Positions 7,691 through 18,774 of a DNA stretch of 64,000 bases are shown piece after piece; the first letter of the stretch is position 1, and every line of letters begins with the position of its first letter. A model generated the notes under the pieces. The model was not told where the DNA came from. It did not search any database and worked only from the letters and a program-made list of their open reading frames with translations. This stretch comes from CAVQCJ01 sp963849365 (GTDB lineage Bacteria; Actinomycetota; Actinomycetes; Prado026): positions 186,001 through 250,000 of the forward strand of contig CAWKHA010000004.1 in the NCBI GenBank assembly GCA_963849365.1. Direction: 5' to 3'. The translations under genes were made by a program, and so were the position numbers.

Positions 7691-9034
7691 ATGCCTAGCG
7701 CTGTGCAGTCAGCGGTCCTCGCCCACGGCATCGGCGGGCGGTCGGACCTGCCCATCCCGTTCGGGCTCGCCCTCGGCGCGTCCGCCTTCGTGCTCGTCGT
7801 CTCGTTCGTGCTGCTCGCGTTCCTGTGGCCGCGGCCACGCCTGGGTCGCCCGGGCGCCGGGTGGCTGCTGCCCGGTGCGGTCACGCGCGTCCTGGACGCT
7901 GCCGCCGCGCGCTGGGTCGTGCGGCTGGTCGGCCTCGCGTTCTTCCTGTACGTCGCTGCGGCCGCGTTCTTCGGCAAGGACGACGCGCTCAACCCGACGG
8001 CCGGCGTCGTCTACGTCCTGTTCTGGGTCGGCACGGTCGCGTTCGCCTCGGCGCTGCTCGGGCCGGTGTGGCGCTGGCTCAACCCGATGCGGACGCTGTA
8101 CCTGCTCGGCTGCTCGGCGCTGCGGCACGACCCGCGGTCCGGGCTGCTCCCGTACCCGGCCGGGCTCGGCAACTGGCCGGCTGCGACCGGGCTGCTCGGC
8201 TTCGCCTGGCTCGAGCTCGTCGCGCCGCAGCGCGACACCCTGCCCGTGCTGCGCGCGTGGTTCGGTGCCTACTTCCTGGTGATGCTCGTCGGCGCCGTCG
8301 TGTTCGGGTCGGCGTGGTTCGACCGCGCCGACGGGTTCCAGGTCGCCTCGCAGCTGTACGGGCGCCTGTCCGTGCTCGGGCGCGGTCCCGACCGCCGCTG
8401 GGTGCTGCGGAACCCGTTGGACGGCATGGCTTCCACGGCGGCGCTGCCCGGCCTGGCCGCGACCGTCGCCGTGCTGCTCGCCACCACCATCTACGACTCG
8501 GGCGCCAACTCGACGCTGTGGATCCGGTTCGAGCAGAGCGACGTCGTCGGTCCGGTCGTGGCCGGCACGCTCGGGCTCGTCGGCGTCGTGCTGGTCGTGT
8601 ACGGGCTCTACCTGGGCGCCGTCGCACTCGCGGGGTGGCTGGGCGGTGACCAGGCAGAGCTGCGTACGTTGCCGGCGATGTTCGCGCCGTCGATCGTGCC
8701 GATCGCGCTGGGGTACGTCGTCGCGCACTACTACTCGCTGCTCGTGCTCACCGGCCAGCAGGTCGTCGGCGAGCTCGCCGACCCGCTCGGCACCGGCGCG
8801 AACCTCCTCGGCCTCGGCGGCCGGCCGCTGCTGACCGGCTGGGTGCAGCCGACGTTCGTCGCGACCTTCCAGGTCGTCGCCATCGTCGTGGGCCACGTGC
8901 TCGGCGTGATCCTGGCGCACGACCGCGCCGTCGACCTGTTCCCGCGCAACCGCGCGGTCGCCGGTCAGATCCCGCTGCTCGTCCTCATGGTGATCTTCAC
9001 GGTGTCCGGCCTGCTGCTCCTGTTCGCCGGGTGA
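7691..9034 (+). CDS. Polytopic integral membrane protein paired with cupredoxin-like lipoprotein
   Basis: A 447-residue protein with about ten to twelve predicted membrane helices (for example LALGASAFVLVVSFVLLAFL near 27-46 and QIPLLVLMVIFTVSGLLLLF at the C-terminus). Conserved-looking polar spots sit within or near helices: VWRWLNPMR, SAWFDRADGFQ and YVVAHYYSLL. I recognise the general type, which some databases label with an unhelpful hydrolase name, but no catalytic motif supports an enzymatic call. Its fixed neighbour, the cupredoxin-like lipoprotein, suggests metal or electron handling at the membrane; this is inference only. Confidence 0.8.
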   Translation: MPSAVQSAVLAHGIGGRSDLPIPFGLALGASAFVLVVSFVLLAFLWPRPRLGRPGAGWLLPGAVTRVLDAAAARWVVRLVGLAFFLYVAAAAFFGKDDALNPTAGVVYVLFWVGTVAFASALLGPVWRWLNPMRTLYLLGCSALRHDPRSGLLPYPAGLGNWPAATGLLGFAWLELVAPQRDTLPVLRAWFGAYFLVMLVGAVVFGSAWFDRADGFQVASQLYGRLSVLGRGPDRRWVLRNPLDGMASTAALPGLAATVAVLLATTIYDSGANSTLWIRFEQSDVVGPVVAGTLGLVGVVLVVYGLYLGAVALAGWLGGDQAELRTLPAMFAPSIVPIALGYVVAHYYSLLVLTGQQVVGELADPLGTGANLLGLGGRPLLTGWVQPTFVATFQVVAIVVGHVLGVILAHDRAVDLFPRNRAVAGQIPLLVLMVIFTVSGLLLLFAG

Positions 9035-9064
9035 GGGGACCGAGGCCCGCGTGACAGGCACCCG

Positions 9065-9735
9065 CTAGGCGGACAGCGTCCGGCCGAAGAGGACGTCGAG
9101 CTCGCGGGCGGTCTCCGCGTAGGAGACGTGCCGGACACTGACGAAGCCGAGCGCCACGGCTGCCTCGATGTTGTGCTCGAGGTCGTCCACGAAGACGCAC
9201 TCGGGCGCGGCCAGCCCGAGCAGCTCCAGCGTGTGCACGAAGATCTCCGGCTCGGGCTTGCGCATGCCGACCTCGCCGGAGATCACGACGACGTCGAACA
9301 TCCGGTCCCAGCCGTCGCGCGGGTAGTCGTTGCCCCACGAGTTCGACAGCAGTGCAGTCCTGATGCCGGACTCGTGCGCGCGGCGTACCAGCCCGACCAT
9401 GTCGTGCGCGTGCTCGAACCGCGTGAACATGCGCGCCAGCAGACCCTCCGGCTCGACCGGCACCCCGCTGGTCGTGGTCAGCCGCTCGGCCAGCCGGCGC
9501 TCGAAGTCAGGCACCTCGATCTCGCCGCGCTCCAGCGCGTGCACCGGGTTGTAGCGGACCTCCTCGCCGGCGCTCGGTCCGAGCCAGTCGCGCATGAGCG
9601 CGCGGAGCTTCTCACCGTCCACGCCGCGGCGACGGCCCAGGCGCGCATCGCGTCACCGAGGTCGTGGGTGAGCACGCCGCCCCAGTCCACGACGAGCCCG
9701 CGCAGCTGCGGGGCGCCGGAGCCGCGGTCAGGCAC
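9065..9735 (-). pseudogene. HAD-family hydrolase interrupted by a frameshift
   Basis: Two frames together make one HAD hydrolase. The start (GTG 9735) encodes the motif-I nucleophile region LRGLVVDWGGVLTHDLGDAMRAW; near 9610-9635 the frame is lost, and the rest continues in another frame with motif II (TALLSNSWGND), the motif-III lysine (GMRKPEPEIF) and motif IV (CVFVDDLEHN), ending at 9065. Joined, the product of about 223 residues matches HAD-IA phosphatases such as those annotated epoxide hydrolase N-terminal-like phosphatase. A gain of one base or loss of two around GCCGTCGCCGCGGCGTGG would explain it. Its start overlaps the stop of the kinase-like gene by eight bases. It is either a true pseudogene or a sequencing error in a GC-rich run. 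Confidence 0.8.
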
Positions 9736-10795
9736 CGCAGCTCTCCCGGGCCCGGGCCAGCAGCGCCGGCACGCCCTCGTCGAGCGAGCCGAAGAACGCG
9801 TCGTCGGCCATGCCGGCGAGCCAGCGGTGGTACGACGCCTCGAGCAGGATCGCGAGCTTCCAGATCGCCAGCGTCACGAACCAGCGCGTGTCGCCAGGGT
9901 CGCGTCCGGTCGCGGACGCCCAGCGCGCGACGAGCTCGTCACGGCCCGGGAACCCCGGCCCGGATGCGACCAGGGCGCCGAGCGGGAACGTCTCGCCGGG
10001 CTGCGGCCAGAACGAGAGCAGGTAGCCGAGGTCGGCCCGCGGGTCGCCGACGGTGGCCATCTCCCAGTCGACGACGGCGGCGATCCGCGGCCGGGTCGAG
10101 CCGCGGCCGAGGTCGACGATCGCGTTGTCCAGCTTGAAGTCCCCGTGCACGACCGCCGGTGCAGCCTCGGCCGGCAGGTGCGCGACGAGCCAGTCCCGTA
10201 CGGCGTCGTAGTCGGGCAGGTCGCGTGCCATGCCACCGGCCGCGGCCACCGCCTGCTGGATGCCCTCGCGCTGCCCGGTCCACCGTCTCAGCTGCCGGGC
10301 CAGATAGCCGTCCGGCCGGCCGATCCCGGCGCCCGCGAACGGCTGCCAGTCGGTGCGGTGGATCTCCGCGAGCGCGTCCACGAGGTCGAGGCCCAGCGCG
10401 TGCTGCGCGGCCCGGTCGTCCTCCAGCCGCGCCGGCAGCGGGTGCCGGACGACGACGCCGTCGACCTCCTCCATCAGGTAGAACGGCGCGCCGATCACGG
10501 ACGGGTCCTCGCACACGGCGACCACGCGCGGCACCCGAACCGGCGGGTCGGCTTCGCCGAGCAGGGACAGCACGCGGTACTCGCGGACGACGTCGTGCGC
10601 GGTCGGCAGCAGCGGCCCGGCCGGCGGCCTGCGCAGCACCCAGGACGACTCGCCGCCCGTCACCCGGAACGTGAGGTTGCTGTGCCCCTCGCCGATCACC
10701 TCGACGGCGTACGGGCCGGCGCCGGCCAGCGCACCCGCCCGCGCCGCCCACACCGCGAGCGCGCCGGGGTCGACGAGCTCGGCTGCGGTCGGCAC
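9728..10795 (-). CDS. APH/ChoK-type phosphotransferase family protein
   Basis: The 355-residue protein has a kinase-like fold: phosphate-binding loop region EGHSNLTFRVTGG (about 36-48), FYLMEEVDGVVV as hinge, the Brenner motif HGDFKLDN (217-224) and the metal-binding DWE (243-245) in VVDWEMATVGDPRADL. This is the ACAD10-type subgroup often found with acyl-CoA dehydrogenases; its substrate is unknown, and nothing here argues for antibiotic resistance. GTG 10795 is preferred, with AGGA upstream; the longer frame to 10978 only copies the neighbouring gene out of frame. It lies 10 bases after the CpaE-like gene and overlaps the HAD gene, so it is inside one operon. Confidence 0.88.
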   Translation of the reverse strand: MPTAAELVDPGALAVWAARAGALAGAGPYAVEVIGEGHSNLTFRVTGGESSWVLRRPPAGPLLPTAHDVVREYRVLSLLGEADPPVRVPRVVAVCEDPSVIGAPFYLMEEVDGVVVRHPLPARLEDDRAAQHALGLDLVDALAEIHRTDWQPFAGAGIGRPDGYLARQLRRWTGQREGIQQAVAAAGGMARDLPDYDAVRDWLVAHLPAEAAPAVVHGDFKLDNAIVDLGRGSTRPRIAAVVDWEMATVGDPRADLGYLLSFWPQPGETFPLGALVASGPGFPGRDELVARWASATGRDPGDTRWFVTLAIWKLAILLEASYHRWLAGMADDAFFGSLDEGVPALLARARESCGA

Positions 10796-10805
10796 GCCGC
10801 CGATC

Positions 10806-12143
10806 CTAGGCGGGCGCCTGGGCCTCCAGACCACGGCGGACGGCGGTGGCCAGCCCGGCGAGGGCCGCCAGCAGCGGCGACCGCGGTGCGGCGTCGGCGA
10901 GCGTCCGCCCCGACGCCATCGCCCGGTCGCACGCGGCCGGGTCGTCCGGGACGAGCACCGGCGTTGGCAGCCCGGCACCTGGCCCGGCGTCCTGGTGGAG
11001 CAGCGCGACGATCTGGCGTCGGGGCTGCCGGCGACCGACCGCGCCGGGTCGGACCCGGTTGACGACCACGTGGCGCGCGGCCGGTACGGAGCCGGGTCGC
11101 CGTTCCTCCAGGTCGCCCAGCTCGTGCATCCCGCGCAGCAGCCGGCCGAGCCCGACCGGATCGGCCCCGCCCACCACCACCACGGCGTCGGCGGCCGCGA
11201 GGCTGGTGAGGGTGGCCGCGTTCCGCCGTGCCGGGACCGAGTCGAACGCCAGCTCGTCGTCCTCCTCCAGGCAGAAGCCGCAGTCGACGACGGTGACCTC
11301 GGCCACCGTCCGGGCGACGCGCCAGACGTTCCCCAGGGCCGCCACCGGCAGCTCGGGCCACCGGTCGGCCCGGGTCAGGCCGGTGAGCACGCGCAGCCCG
11401 CCCGGAAGGGTGCGGGCGGAGGACGCCAGCGAGACGGGGTCGAGCTCGCCGGCGTTGGCCGCCCTCGCCGCGGCGGCCATCCCGGACGCCTCGTCGAGGA
11501 CGCCGAGCCGCTGCGCGACAGACGGGCCGTAGGTGTCGGCGTCGGCCAGCAGCACCGCCCCGCCGAGCCGGGTCAGCTCGTCGGCGAGCCCGACGGCGAC
11601 GGTGGTTCGGCCCGGCGCGCCGGTGGGCCCCCACACGGCCACCAGCCGTCCGGCCGGGCGGTCCGGCGGACCACCGGGGCCGGCGGGCGGGACCACGGCG
11701 GACGGTCCTGCGTCGTGGGCCGCGTGGTCGGCAGCCGGTCGCGGGTGAGCCGCGAGGGCACGGGACGCGACCTCCGCCGCGAAGGTGGCGGTGGCGCGCA
11801 CGTCGGTCGAAGCGGGCGCGTCGACGGTCGCGACCACCCCGAGATCCGTCATGCGATCGGCCGCGCGATCGGCGGGGCCGGCCGGTTCGACCACGGCGAC
11901 CACGGTCACCCCGTGCCCGGCCAGCCGGGCCAACGACTCCCGGTCGAGGCGGTGCAGCTCGGAGGAGACCACCGCGACCGCCGCCGTCCCGGTGCCGGCC
12001 ACCGCCAGCAGGTCGACCAGGTCGAGGCACCGCCGTGCCACCCGGACCCGGCTGCCCGGCCGCCCGAACGCCGCGAGCAGCGCCTCCTCGTACGGACGCC
12101 CGGTGACGGCCAGCAGCACGGGCACGCGTCCTGGGGAGGTCAC
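10806..12143 (-). CDS. CpaE-like MinD/ParA-family ATPase
   Basis: The 445-residue protein has an N-terminal receiver-like part (1-130) and a C-terminal P-loop ATPase domain of the MinD/ParA/CpaE type. The Walker A region GPTGAPGRTTVAVGLADE (172-189) carries arginine (R179) where the invariant lysine is expected; VLLADADTYGPSVAQRLG follows as the A' region, and EVTVVDCGF is the Walker B. Similar proteins in actinobacteria are annotated as septum-site or Flp-pilus ATPases. It starts with GTG overlapping the SAF gene stop (GTGA, 12140-12143). No tadA, tadB or pilin genes are here, so a pilus role is unsupported. ATP binding despite the Lys-to-Arg change is open. Confidence 0.8.
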   Translation of the reverse strand: MTSPGRVPVLLAVTGRPYEEALLAAFGRPGSRVRVARRCLDLVDLLAVAGTGTAAVAVVSSELHRLDRESLARLAGHGVTVVAVVEPAGPADRAADRMTDLGVVATVDAPASTDVRATATFAAEVASRALAAHPRPAADHAAHDAGPSAVVPPAGPGGPPDRPAGRLVAVWGPTGAPGRTTVAVGLADELTRLGGAVLLADADTYGPSVAQRLGVLDEASGMAAAARAANAGELDPVSLASSARTLPGGLRVLTGLTRADRWPELPVAALGNVWRVARTVAEVTVVDCGFCLEEDDELAFDSVPARRNAATLTSLAAADAVVVVGGADPVGLGRLLRGMHELGDLEERRPGSVPAARHVVVNRVRPGAVGRRQPRRQIVALLHQDAGPGAGLPTPVLVPDDPAACDRAMASGRTLADAAPRSPLLAALAGLATAVRRGLEAQAPA

Positions 12144-12838
12144 GGCGCGGCGACCAGCACGAGGTCGACCGCTCCGGTGCGGAGCGCACCGACCAGCTCG
12201 GGCACGTCGCCGTCCGGCACCGACAGGACGACCGCCGCGGAGGTGCCGGCCCCGCCGAACCGGGCGCCGTCGCCGTCCACCTCGACGACGGTCGCCCCGG
12301 CCAGCACCCGCTGCGGCCCCGGGTCCGGCCCGGCGGGGGACGCCGTCGCACCACGGCCGTCGGTCGGGCTCACGTAGACGTCGACCACGCCCCCGCGGTC
12401 CAGACCCGGCGGGTAGTGCAGCTGCTCGACCGGCACCGAGACGAGATGCCCCGCCGGTCCGCCCGCGTCACCCGCACCGGTCAGCGCCGCCGCGGGGACC
12501 AGCTCCCCGGCGAGGACCGCCCGGGTGACCACCTCCCCCACCGGCGAGCCGGTCCCGACGGCCAGGTAGCGCCGTGCCGCCTCGTCCAGCCGGACCTCGG
12601 CCACGACGAGGTCGTCGGCACGCAGCTGTGTGCCGGCCGGCAGGTCGCGGCCGGCCGCCCACACCGGCCGCGTCTGCTGCGCGGACGCGACGACGCGCGA
12701 ACCGACGACCACCGAACCGAGCACCAGCAGCACGCCCAGCAGGAGCCGCGTGTCGGTCCAGCCCGGGCGTGACACGCGCCGCGCCGGCGGCGAGGCCGCG
12801 GGGCCGGCGAGGGCCGGCCCGGTCGTACGCAGGCTCAT
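12140..12838 (-). CDS. SAF-domain protein (CpaB/RcpC-like), membrane anchored
   Basis: A 232-residue protein with a single N-terminal helix (LLLGVLLVLGSVVVGSRVV, about residues 32-50) followed by a SAF domain with the usual DLPAGTQLRADDL and GEVVTRAVLAGELV motifs. SAF proteins of this layout resemble CpaB/RcpC of Flp pilus systems and should face the cell exterior. ATG 12838 is chosen; the extra nine codons to 12865 lack a better start. It is first in a tight minus-strand operon with the CpaE-like ATPase and divergent from the HTH gene at 12916. Without pilus genes nearby, its job is unclear. Confidence 0.8.
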   Translation of the reverse strand: MSLRTTGPALAGPAASPPARRVSRPGWTDTRLLLGVLLVLGSVVVGSRVVASAQQTRPVWAAGRDLPAGTQLRADDLVVAEVRLDEAARRYLAVGTGSPVGEVVTRAVLAGELVPAAALTGAGDAGGPAGHLVSVPVEQLHYPPGLDRGGVVDVYVSPTDGRGATASPAGPDPGPQRVLAGATVVEVDGDGARFGGAGTSAAVVLSVPDGDVPELVGALRTGAVDLVLVAAP

Positions 12839-12915
12839 GCGTGGCTCCCCGCCCCAGTTGTCCACAGACCGACGTCCATCGGTTCGCGACCGGCTGCCGC
12901 TGCCAGACTGCCGGG

Positions 12916-13143
12916 GTGACCGGCCCGCGCTTCCTGACGCTCACCGACGTCGCCGAGCTGCTGAGCATCTCTGCCGCGCAGACGTACGCGCTCGTGCGCA
13001 GCGGCGACCTGCCGGCGGTCAAGATCGGCGGGCGCGGGCAGTGGCGCGTCGAGGCCGAACAGCTCGAGTCGTACATCCGCCGGCTGTACGACGAGACGGC
13101 GTCGTTCATCGCGCAGCACCCGTTCAGCTCCCCGCGTACCTGA
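12916..13143 (+). CDS. Excisionase-type (MerR-like) helix-turn-helix protein
   Basis: A 75-residue protein, almost only a winged HTH of the excisionase/MerR class: FLTLTDVAELLSISAAQTY, then ALVRSGDLPAVKIGGRGQW and a short C-terminal helix (EQLESYIRRLYDE). Such proteins bind DNA as small regulators; no integrase is near, so a phage excision role is unlikely. It starts at GTG 12916 right after CCGGG and is divergent from the SAF operon, which it might regulate. Its last 20 bases overlap the 3' end of a convergent gene. Confidence 0.85.
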   Translation: MTGPRFLTLTDVAELLSISAAQTYALVRSGDLPAVKIGGRGQWRVEAEQLESYIRRLYDETASFIAQHPFSSPRT

Positions 13144-13678
13144 GCCAGAGCAGCGCGTCGAAGGGGACGTACGACAGCGCCCGCACGTCGGCGGCGCGGC
13201 GCGGCCGGTCGGCCGGATGCTCGGCCAGCACGAGATGGTCGGCGCCGACGCCGTCGAGCGTCCCGCAGTCGCGCCGGCCACCCGAAGTCGCGATCCGGAC
13301 GAAGACGCGACGGCGCCCGAGCGCACGCAGCACGGGTCGCAGACCCAGCGACTCCCTCGACGGGACGAGGGTCGGACCGGCCTCAAGCGATGGCACGCAG
13401 CGCACCCGGGAGACGGCACGCGCCACGACGAGCATCTCGTCAGTGGCGACGCCGACGCTGAGCCAGCCGTCCCCGACAGCGAGCAGCACCCCGCGCAGCT
13501 GCTCCCCGTCGACGGTCGCGACGTCGACGCGCCCGGTCGCTGCCACGGCCACCCGGTCGAGCAACGACGTACGCGCGAGCTCGTCGCGCGCGCGTTCACC
13601 GGCCTCCGCCCACCGCTCGCCGTCGACGACGGCACAGGCCTGTGCGGACAGATCGTCGAAGAGGTCGTCCCAACGCAT
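13124..13678 (-). CDS. Conserved hypothetical protein
   Basis: A 184-residue protein starting MRWDDLFDDLSAQACAV, with repeated beta-rich segments (GEQLRGVLLAVGDGWLSVG, RRRVFVRIATSGG, GTLDGVGADHLVLAE) and an end YVPFDALLWLRYAG. I know similar uncharacterised proteins at this position in other actinobacteria, next to the excisionase-type HTH gene, but no named domain. ATG 13678 is chosen because the upstream extension is low-quality Pro/Trp sequence. Its 3' end overlaps the HTH gene by 20 bases, tail to tail. Confidence 0.7.
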   Translation of the reverse strand: MRWDDLFDDLSAQACAVVDGERWAEAGERARDELARTSLLDRVAVAATGRVDVATVDGEQLRGVLLAVGDGWLSVGVATDEMLVVARAVSRVRCVPSLEAGPTLVPSRESLGLRPVLRALGRRRVFVRIATSGGRRDCGTLDGVGADHLVLAEHPADRPRRAADVRALSYVPFDALLWLRYAGS

Positions 13679-13809
13679 CGGCGGACCGTATGGAGCGGCG
13701 CTGGCACGGCGCTGTCGCGACTGCCTCAGTACCAAGGACGTCCTGGAGTGCGGGCACCACGCCGCGTTCCATGGCCACCCCAGGCAAACGCAGGCAAACG
13801 GAGGCATCG

Positions 13810-14577
13810 ATGCGACGAAGTGGACCGGCCCGGCCCGGCCGGCGGGAGCCACACGGACCGGTGGCGGCGACAGGCGCGACCGCGGGCGTGGTGACCACCG
13901 CCGCGCTGCCGGCGCTCGGCCTGGCGCTGGTCACACCCGGCACGGTCGAGGCGGCGACGGTTCCGGGCGCGGACGTGTCGTCCCTGCTCGCAGCGGTCGC
14001 GCTGGGACTGGCCTGGTTGGTGGTCACGCGCCTGGCGCTCACCGCAGCCGCGGTCCTGCTCGCCCGCGTCCCCGGCTTCCTCGGAGCCGCCGCCGGCCGC
14101 GTCGCCGTGGCGACGTCCCCGGCCGTCCTGCGCTCGCTCGTCCGCATCGCCGCCGGAGCCGCCGTGCTCACCGCACCCGGACCTGCGGCGGGCACCGCCC
14201 TTGCCGACGCCGGTCCGTCGCCGGCCGCGACCACGACAGCGACCGCGGCGAGCGTCCGGGTGCTGCCGGCCGACGAGGTGCCGGTCCTGGACCGGGTCGT
14301 CCGGGTCGCTGCGACGCCGCCCGCTCCCACGGTGCGGCCACCGGCGCACCCGGCCCGACCCGAACCAGCGACGGCACAGCACCCGAGCCGGCGGACGGTC
14401 GTGGTACGCAGCGGCGACACCCTGTGGGACATCGCCGAACGACAGCTGCCGCCCGGTCACACCGCCGCTGACGTGGCCCGCGCGTGGCCGCGGTGGTTCG
14501 CCGCGAACCGCGACGTCATCGGACCCGACCCGGGCGTGATCCGGCCGGGCGAGCAGCTGCAAGCACCTCCCGGGTGA
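13810..14577 (+). CDS. Membrane protein with C-terminal LysM domain
   Basis: A 255-residue protein with hydrophobic segments near residues 25-85 (GVVTTAALPALGLALVTPG and LLAAVALGLAWLVVTRLALT), another Ala-rich segment around 115-130, a Pro/Ala-rich linker and a C-terminal LysM-type domain (RTVVVRSGDTLWDIAERQLP, later IRPGEQLQAP). LysM binds peptidoglycan or chitin-type glycans, so this protein probably sits in the membrane and contacts the cell wall. ATG 13810 is preceded by GGAGG at the right distance; an upstream ATG at 13771 lacks one. It is 54 bases before the Rv3235-like gene. Confidence 0.82.
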   Translation: MRRSGPARPGRREPHGPVAATGATAGVVTTAALPALGLALVTPGTVEAATVPGADVSSLLAAVALGLAWLVVTRLALTAAAVLLARVPGFLGAAAGRVAVATSPAVLRSLVRIAAGAAVLTAPGPAAGTALADAGPSPAATTTATAASVRVLPADEVPVLDRVVRVAATPPAPTVRPPAHPARPEPATAQHPSRRTVVVRSGDTLWDIAERQLPPGHTAADVARAWPRWFAANRDVIGPDPGVIRPGEQLQAPPG

Positions 14578-14631
14578 TCAGCCGGCACGGCTCGCCGCAC
14601 CTGTCCTGCCCAGACTCCTAGGAGCCGCCCC

Positions 14632-15240
14632 ATGTCCGTCCTCGCCGTACCACCGCTCGACCGTCCCACGCTGCGCCTGCTCCCGGCTCCGGACGCCGAC
14701 CCGCCGGACGACGACGTCGCGGGTCCTCGCGGCGGGTCGGAACCGGTCCCGGGCGGGCAGGCCACCCTGGCGCTGCACTTCGTCCTGCCGTCCGGCGTGA
14801 GCGCGGGACCGGAACCGGTGGCCACGCCGGATGCCGGCACAACCGGCACCGACGCGGTCGACCACGTGTTCGACCGGCGGCGGACGGCGACCGGCGAGCT
14901 GCCCGACCCGGGGGCCTGGTCACGCCGGCTGGCCCAGGCGACGGTCGAGGTGCTGTGCGGGGCGCGACCGGTCGCGCAGCTGCGGCGCTGGACTTCCGAC
15001 GAGGTTTACGAGCAGCTGCGCCGGACCATGCGACGGCGCACGCCGAGGGTGGCCGAGCCGCGCGGCGGGCCCGCGCGGCCACCCCGCGTCGTGGTGCGCG
15101 CGGTGCGCGTGTGCGAGGTGGCCGAAGGCACGGTGGAGGGCTGCGCGGTGGTCGACGACGGGCGCCGGGCCCGCGCGCTGGTGCTGCGCCTGGAGGGCGC
15201 GGACGGACGGTGGCGCTGCACGCAGCTCGCGCAGGTGTGA
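14632..15240 (+). CDS. Rv3235-family protein
   Basis: A 202-residue protein with a disordered N-terminal half rich in Pro and Asp and a conserved C-terminal half (WSRRLAQATVEVLCGARPVA, LRRWTSDEVYEQLRRTMRR, VVRAVRVCEVAEGTVEGCAV). This matches the Rv3235 family (Pfam-level family of unknown function) that stands next to secA in actinobacteria. A good ribosome site (AGGAG) precedes ATG 14632. It converges on secA with 25 bases between the stops. Position near the Sec ATPase is conserved, but no role is known. Confidence 0.85.
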   Translation: MSVLAVPPLDRPTLRLLPAPDADPPDDDVAGPRGGSEPVPGGQATLALHFVLPSGVSAGPEPVATPDAGTTGTDAVDHVFDRRRTATGELPDPGAWSRRLAQATVEVLCGARPVAQLRRWTSDEVYEQLRRTMRRRTPRVAEPRGGPARPPRVVVRAVRVCEVAEGTVEGCAVVDDGRRARALVLRLEGADGRWRCTQLAQV

Positions 15241-15265
15241 CGCCGGGCAAACAGCGCCGCGCTCG

Positions 15266-18070
<2,805 letters not shown>

Positions 18071-18200
18071 GCAGTCGTCTCCTGGTTCCAGGGCTCGCCC
18101 GCACCGGGTGGGCGCGAGCCGGTCGGCGGCCGTCGGCCGCCGTCCCGGGCCATCGTAATCGGATGGTGACCTGTGGCGGGCCCCTGAGAGGGTGGCCTGC
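18071..18200 (-). promoter_or_regulatory. secA leader and divergent promoter region
   Basis: Between secA and the divergent GNAT gene. On the minus strand TACGAT (18152-18157) is a fair -10 element about 80 bases before the secA start, with no clear -35. The leader contains an 8-bp GC stem with a 3-base loop (18124-18131 / 18135-18142). This may be a translational control element or simply a GC-rich hairpin. Confidence 0.35.
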
Positions 18201-18764
18201 GTGGACAAGCCCCGACCGGTCACGCTCAGCGACGGACGGCTGCTGCTGCGTCGGCCCTCTGACGATCTCGTGGAGCAGATCACCGCGGCCTGCCAGGACC
18301 GCGAGCTGCACCGCTGGCTGGAGAACCTCCCGGACCCCTACACCGAGCAGGACGCGCGCGACTTCGTGGCGCACTGCGCCCAGGGCTGGGAGAACAGCAC
18401 CGAGCTGGTCTTCGCGATCACCGACTCCGGCGACGGGCGGCTGCTCGGCATGATCGGGCTGCACGACCTGCACCACCTGACCCATCCGCAGGGCGGCATC
18501 GGCGAGGTGGGGTTCTGGACGGTCGGGGCCGAGCGAGGCCGGGGGGTGTGCACCGGAGCCGTGCGGCTGGTCTGCCGGTACGGCTTCGACGAGCTGCGGC
18601 TGGGGCGGATCGAGTGGCAGGCCGAGGTCGGCAACGAGGGCTCCCGCCGGGTCGCCGAGAACGTCGGCTTCGTCGTCGAGGGCACCTGCCGGCGGCGGCT
18701 CATCCACGTCGGCGAGCGGGTGGACGGCTGGCTGGCCGGCCTGCTGCCGCAGGACCTGCCGTGA
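18201..18764 (+). CDS. GNAT-family N-acetyltransferase (RimJ-like)
   Basis: A 187-residue acetyltransferase of the RimJ/RimL type: acceptor-side start [20 protein letters not shown], core strand [20 protein letters not shown] with the acetyl-CoA pyrophosphate loop (ERGRGV), and [20 protein letters not shown] near the end. It should acetylate an amine or a ribosomal-protein-type N-terminus; the substrate is unknown. GTG 18201 has GAGAGGG upstream and is preferred over GTG 18192. It lies 10 bases before the tandem GNAT gene, so both are likely co-transcribed. Confidence 0.85.
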   Translation: MDKPRPVTLSDGRLLLRRPSDDLVEQITAACQDRELHRWLENLPDPYTEQDARDFVAHCAQGWENSTELVFAITDSGDGRLLGMIGLHDLHHLTHPQGGIGEVGFWTVGAERGRGVCTGAVRLVCRYGFDELRLGRIEWQAEVGNEGSRRVAENVGFVVEGTCRRRLIHVGERVDGWLAGLLPQDLP

Positions 18765-18774
18765 AGGACGTGCT

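Noticed and set aside
9728..10795. Aminoglycoside resistance kinase
   Set aside because: The APH fold is shared by many kinases; the motifs fit the ACAD10-type group and the context gives no sign of resistance.
12916..13143. Prophage or integrative element marked by an excisionase-type HTH
   Set aside because: No integrase, no attachment-site repeat and no tRNA gene are near, and the neighbours are ordinary backbone genes.
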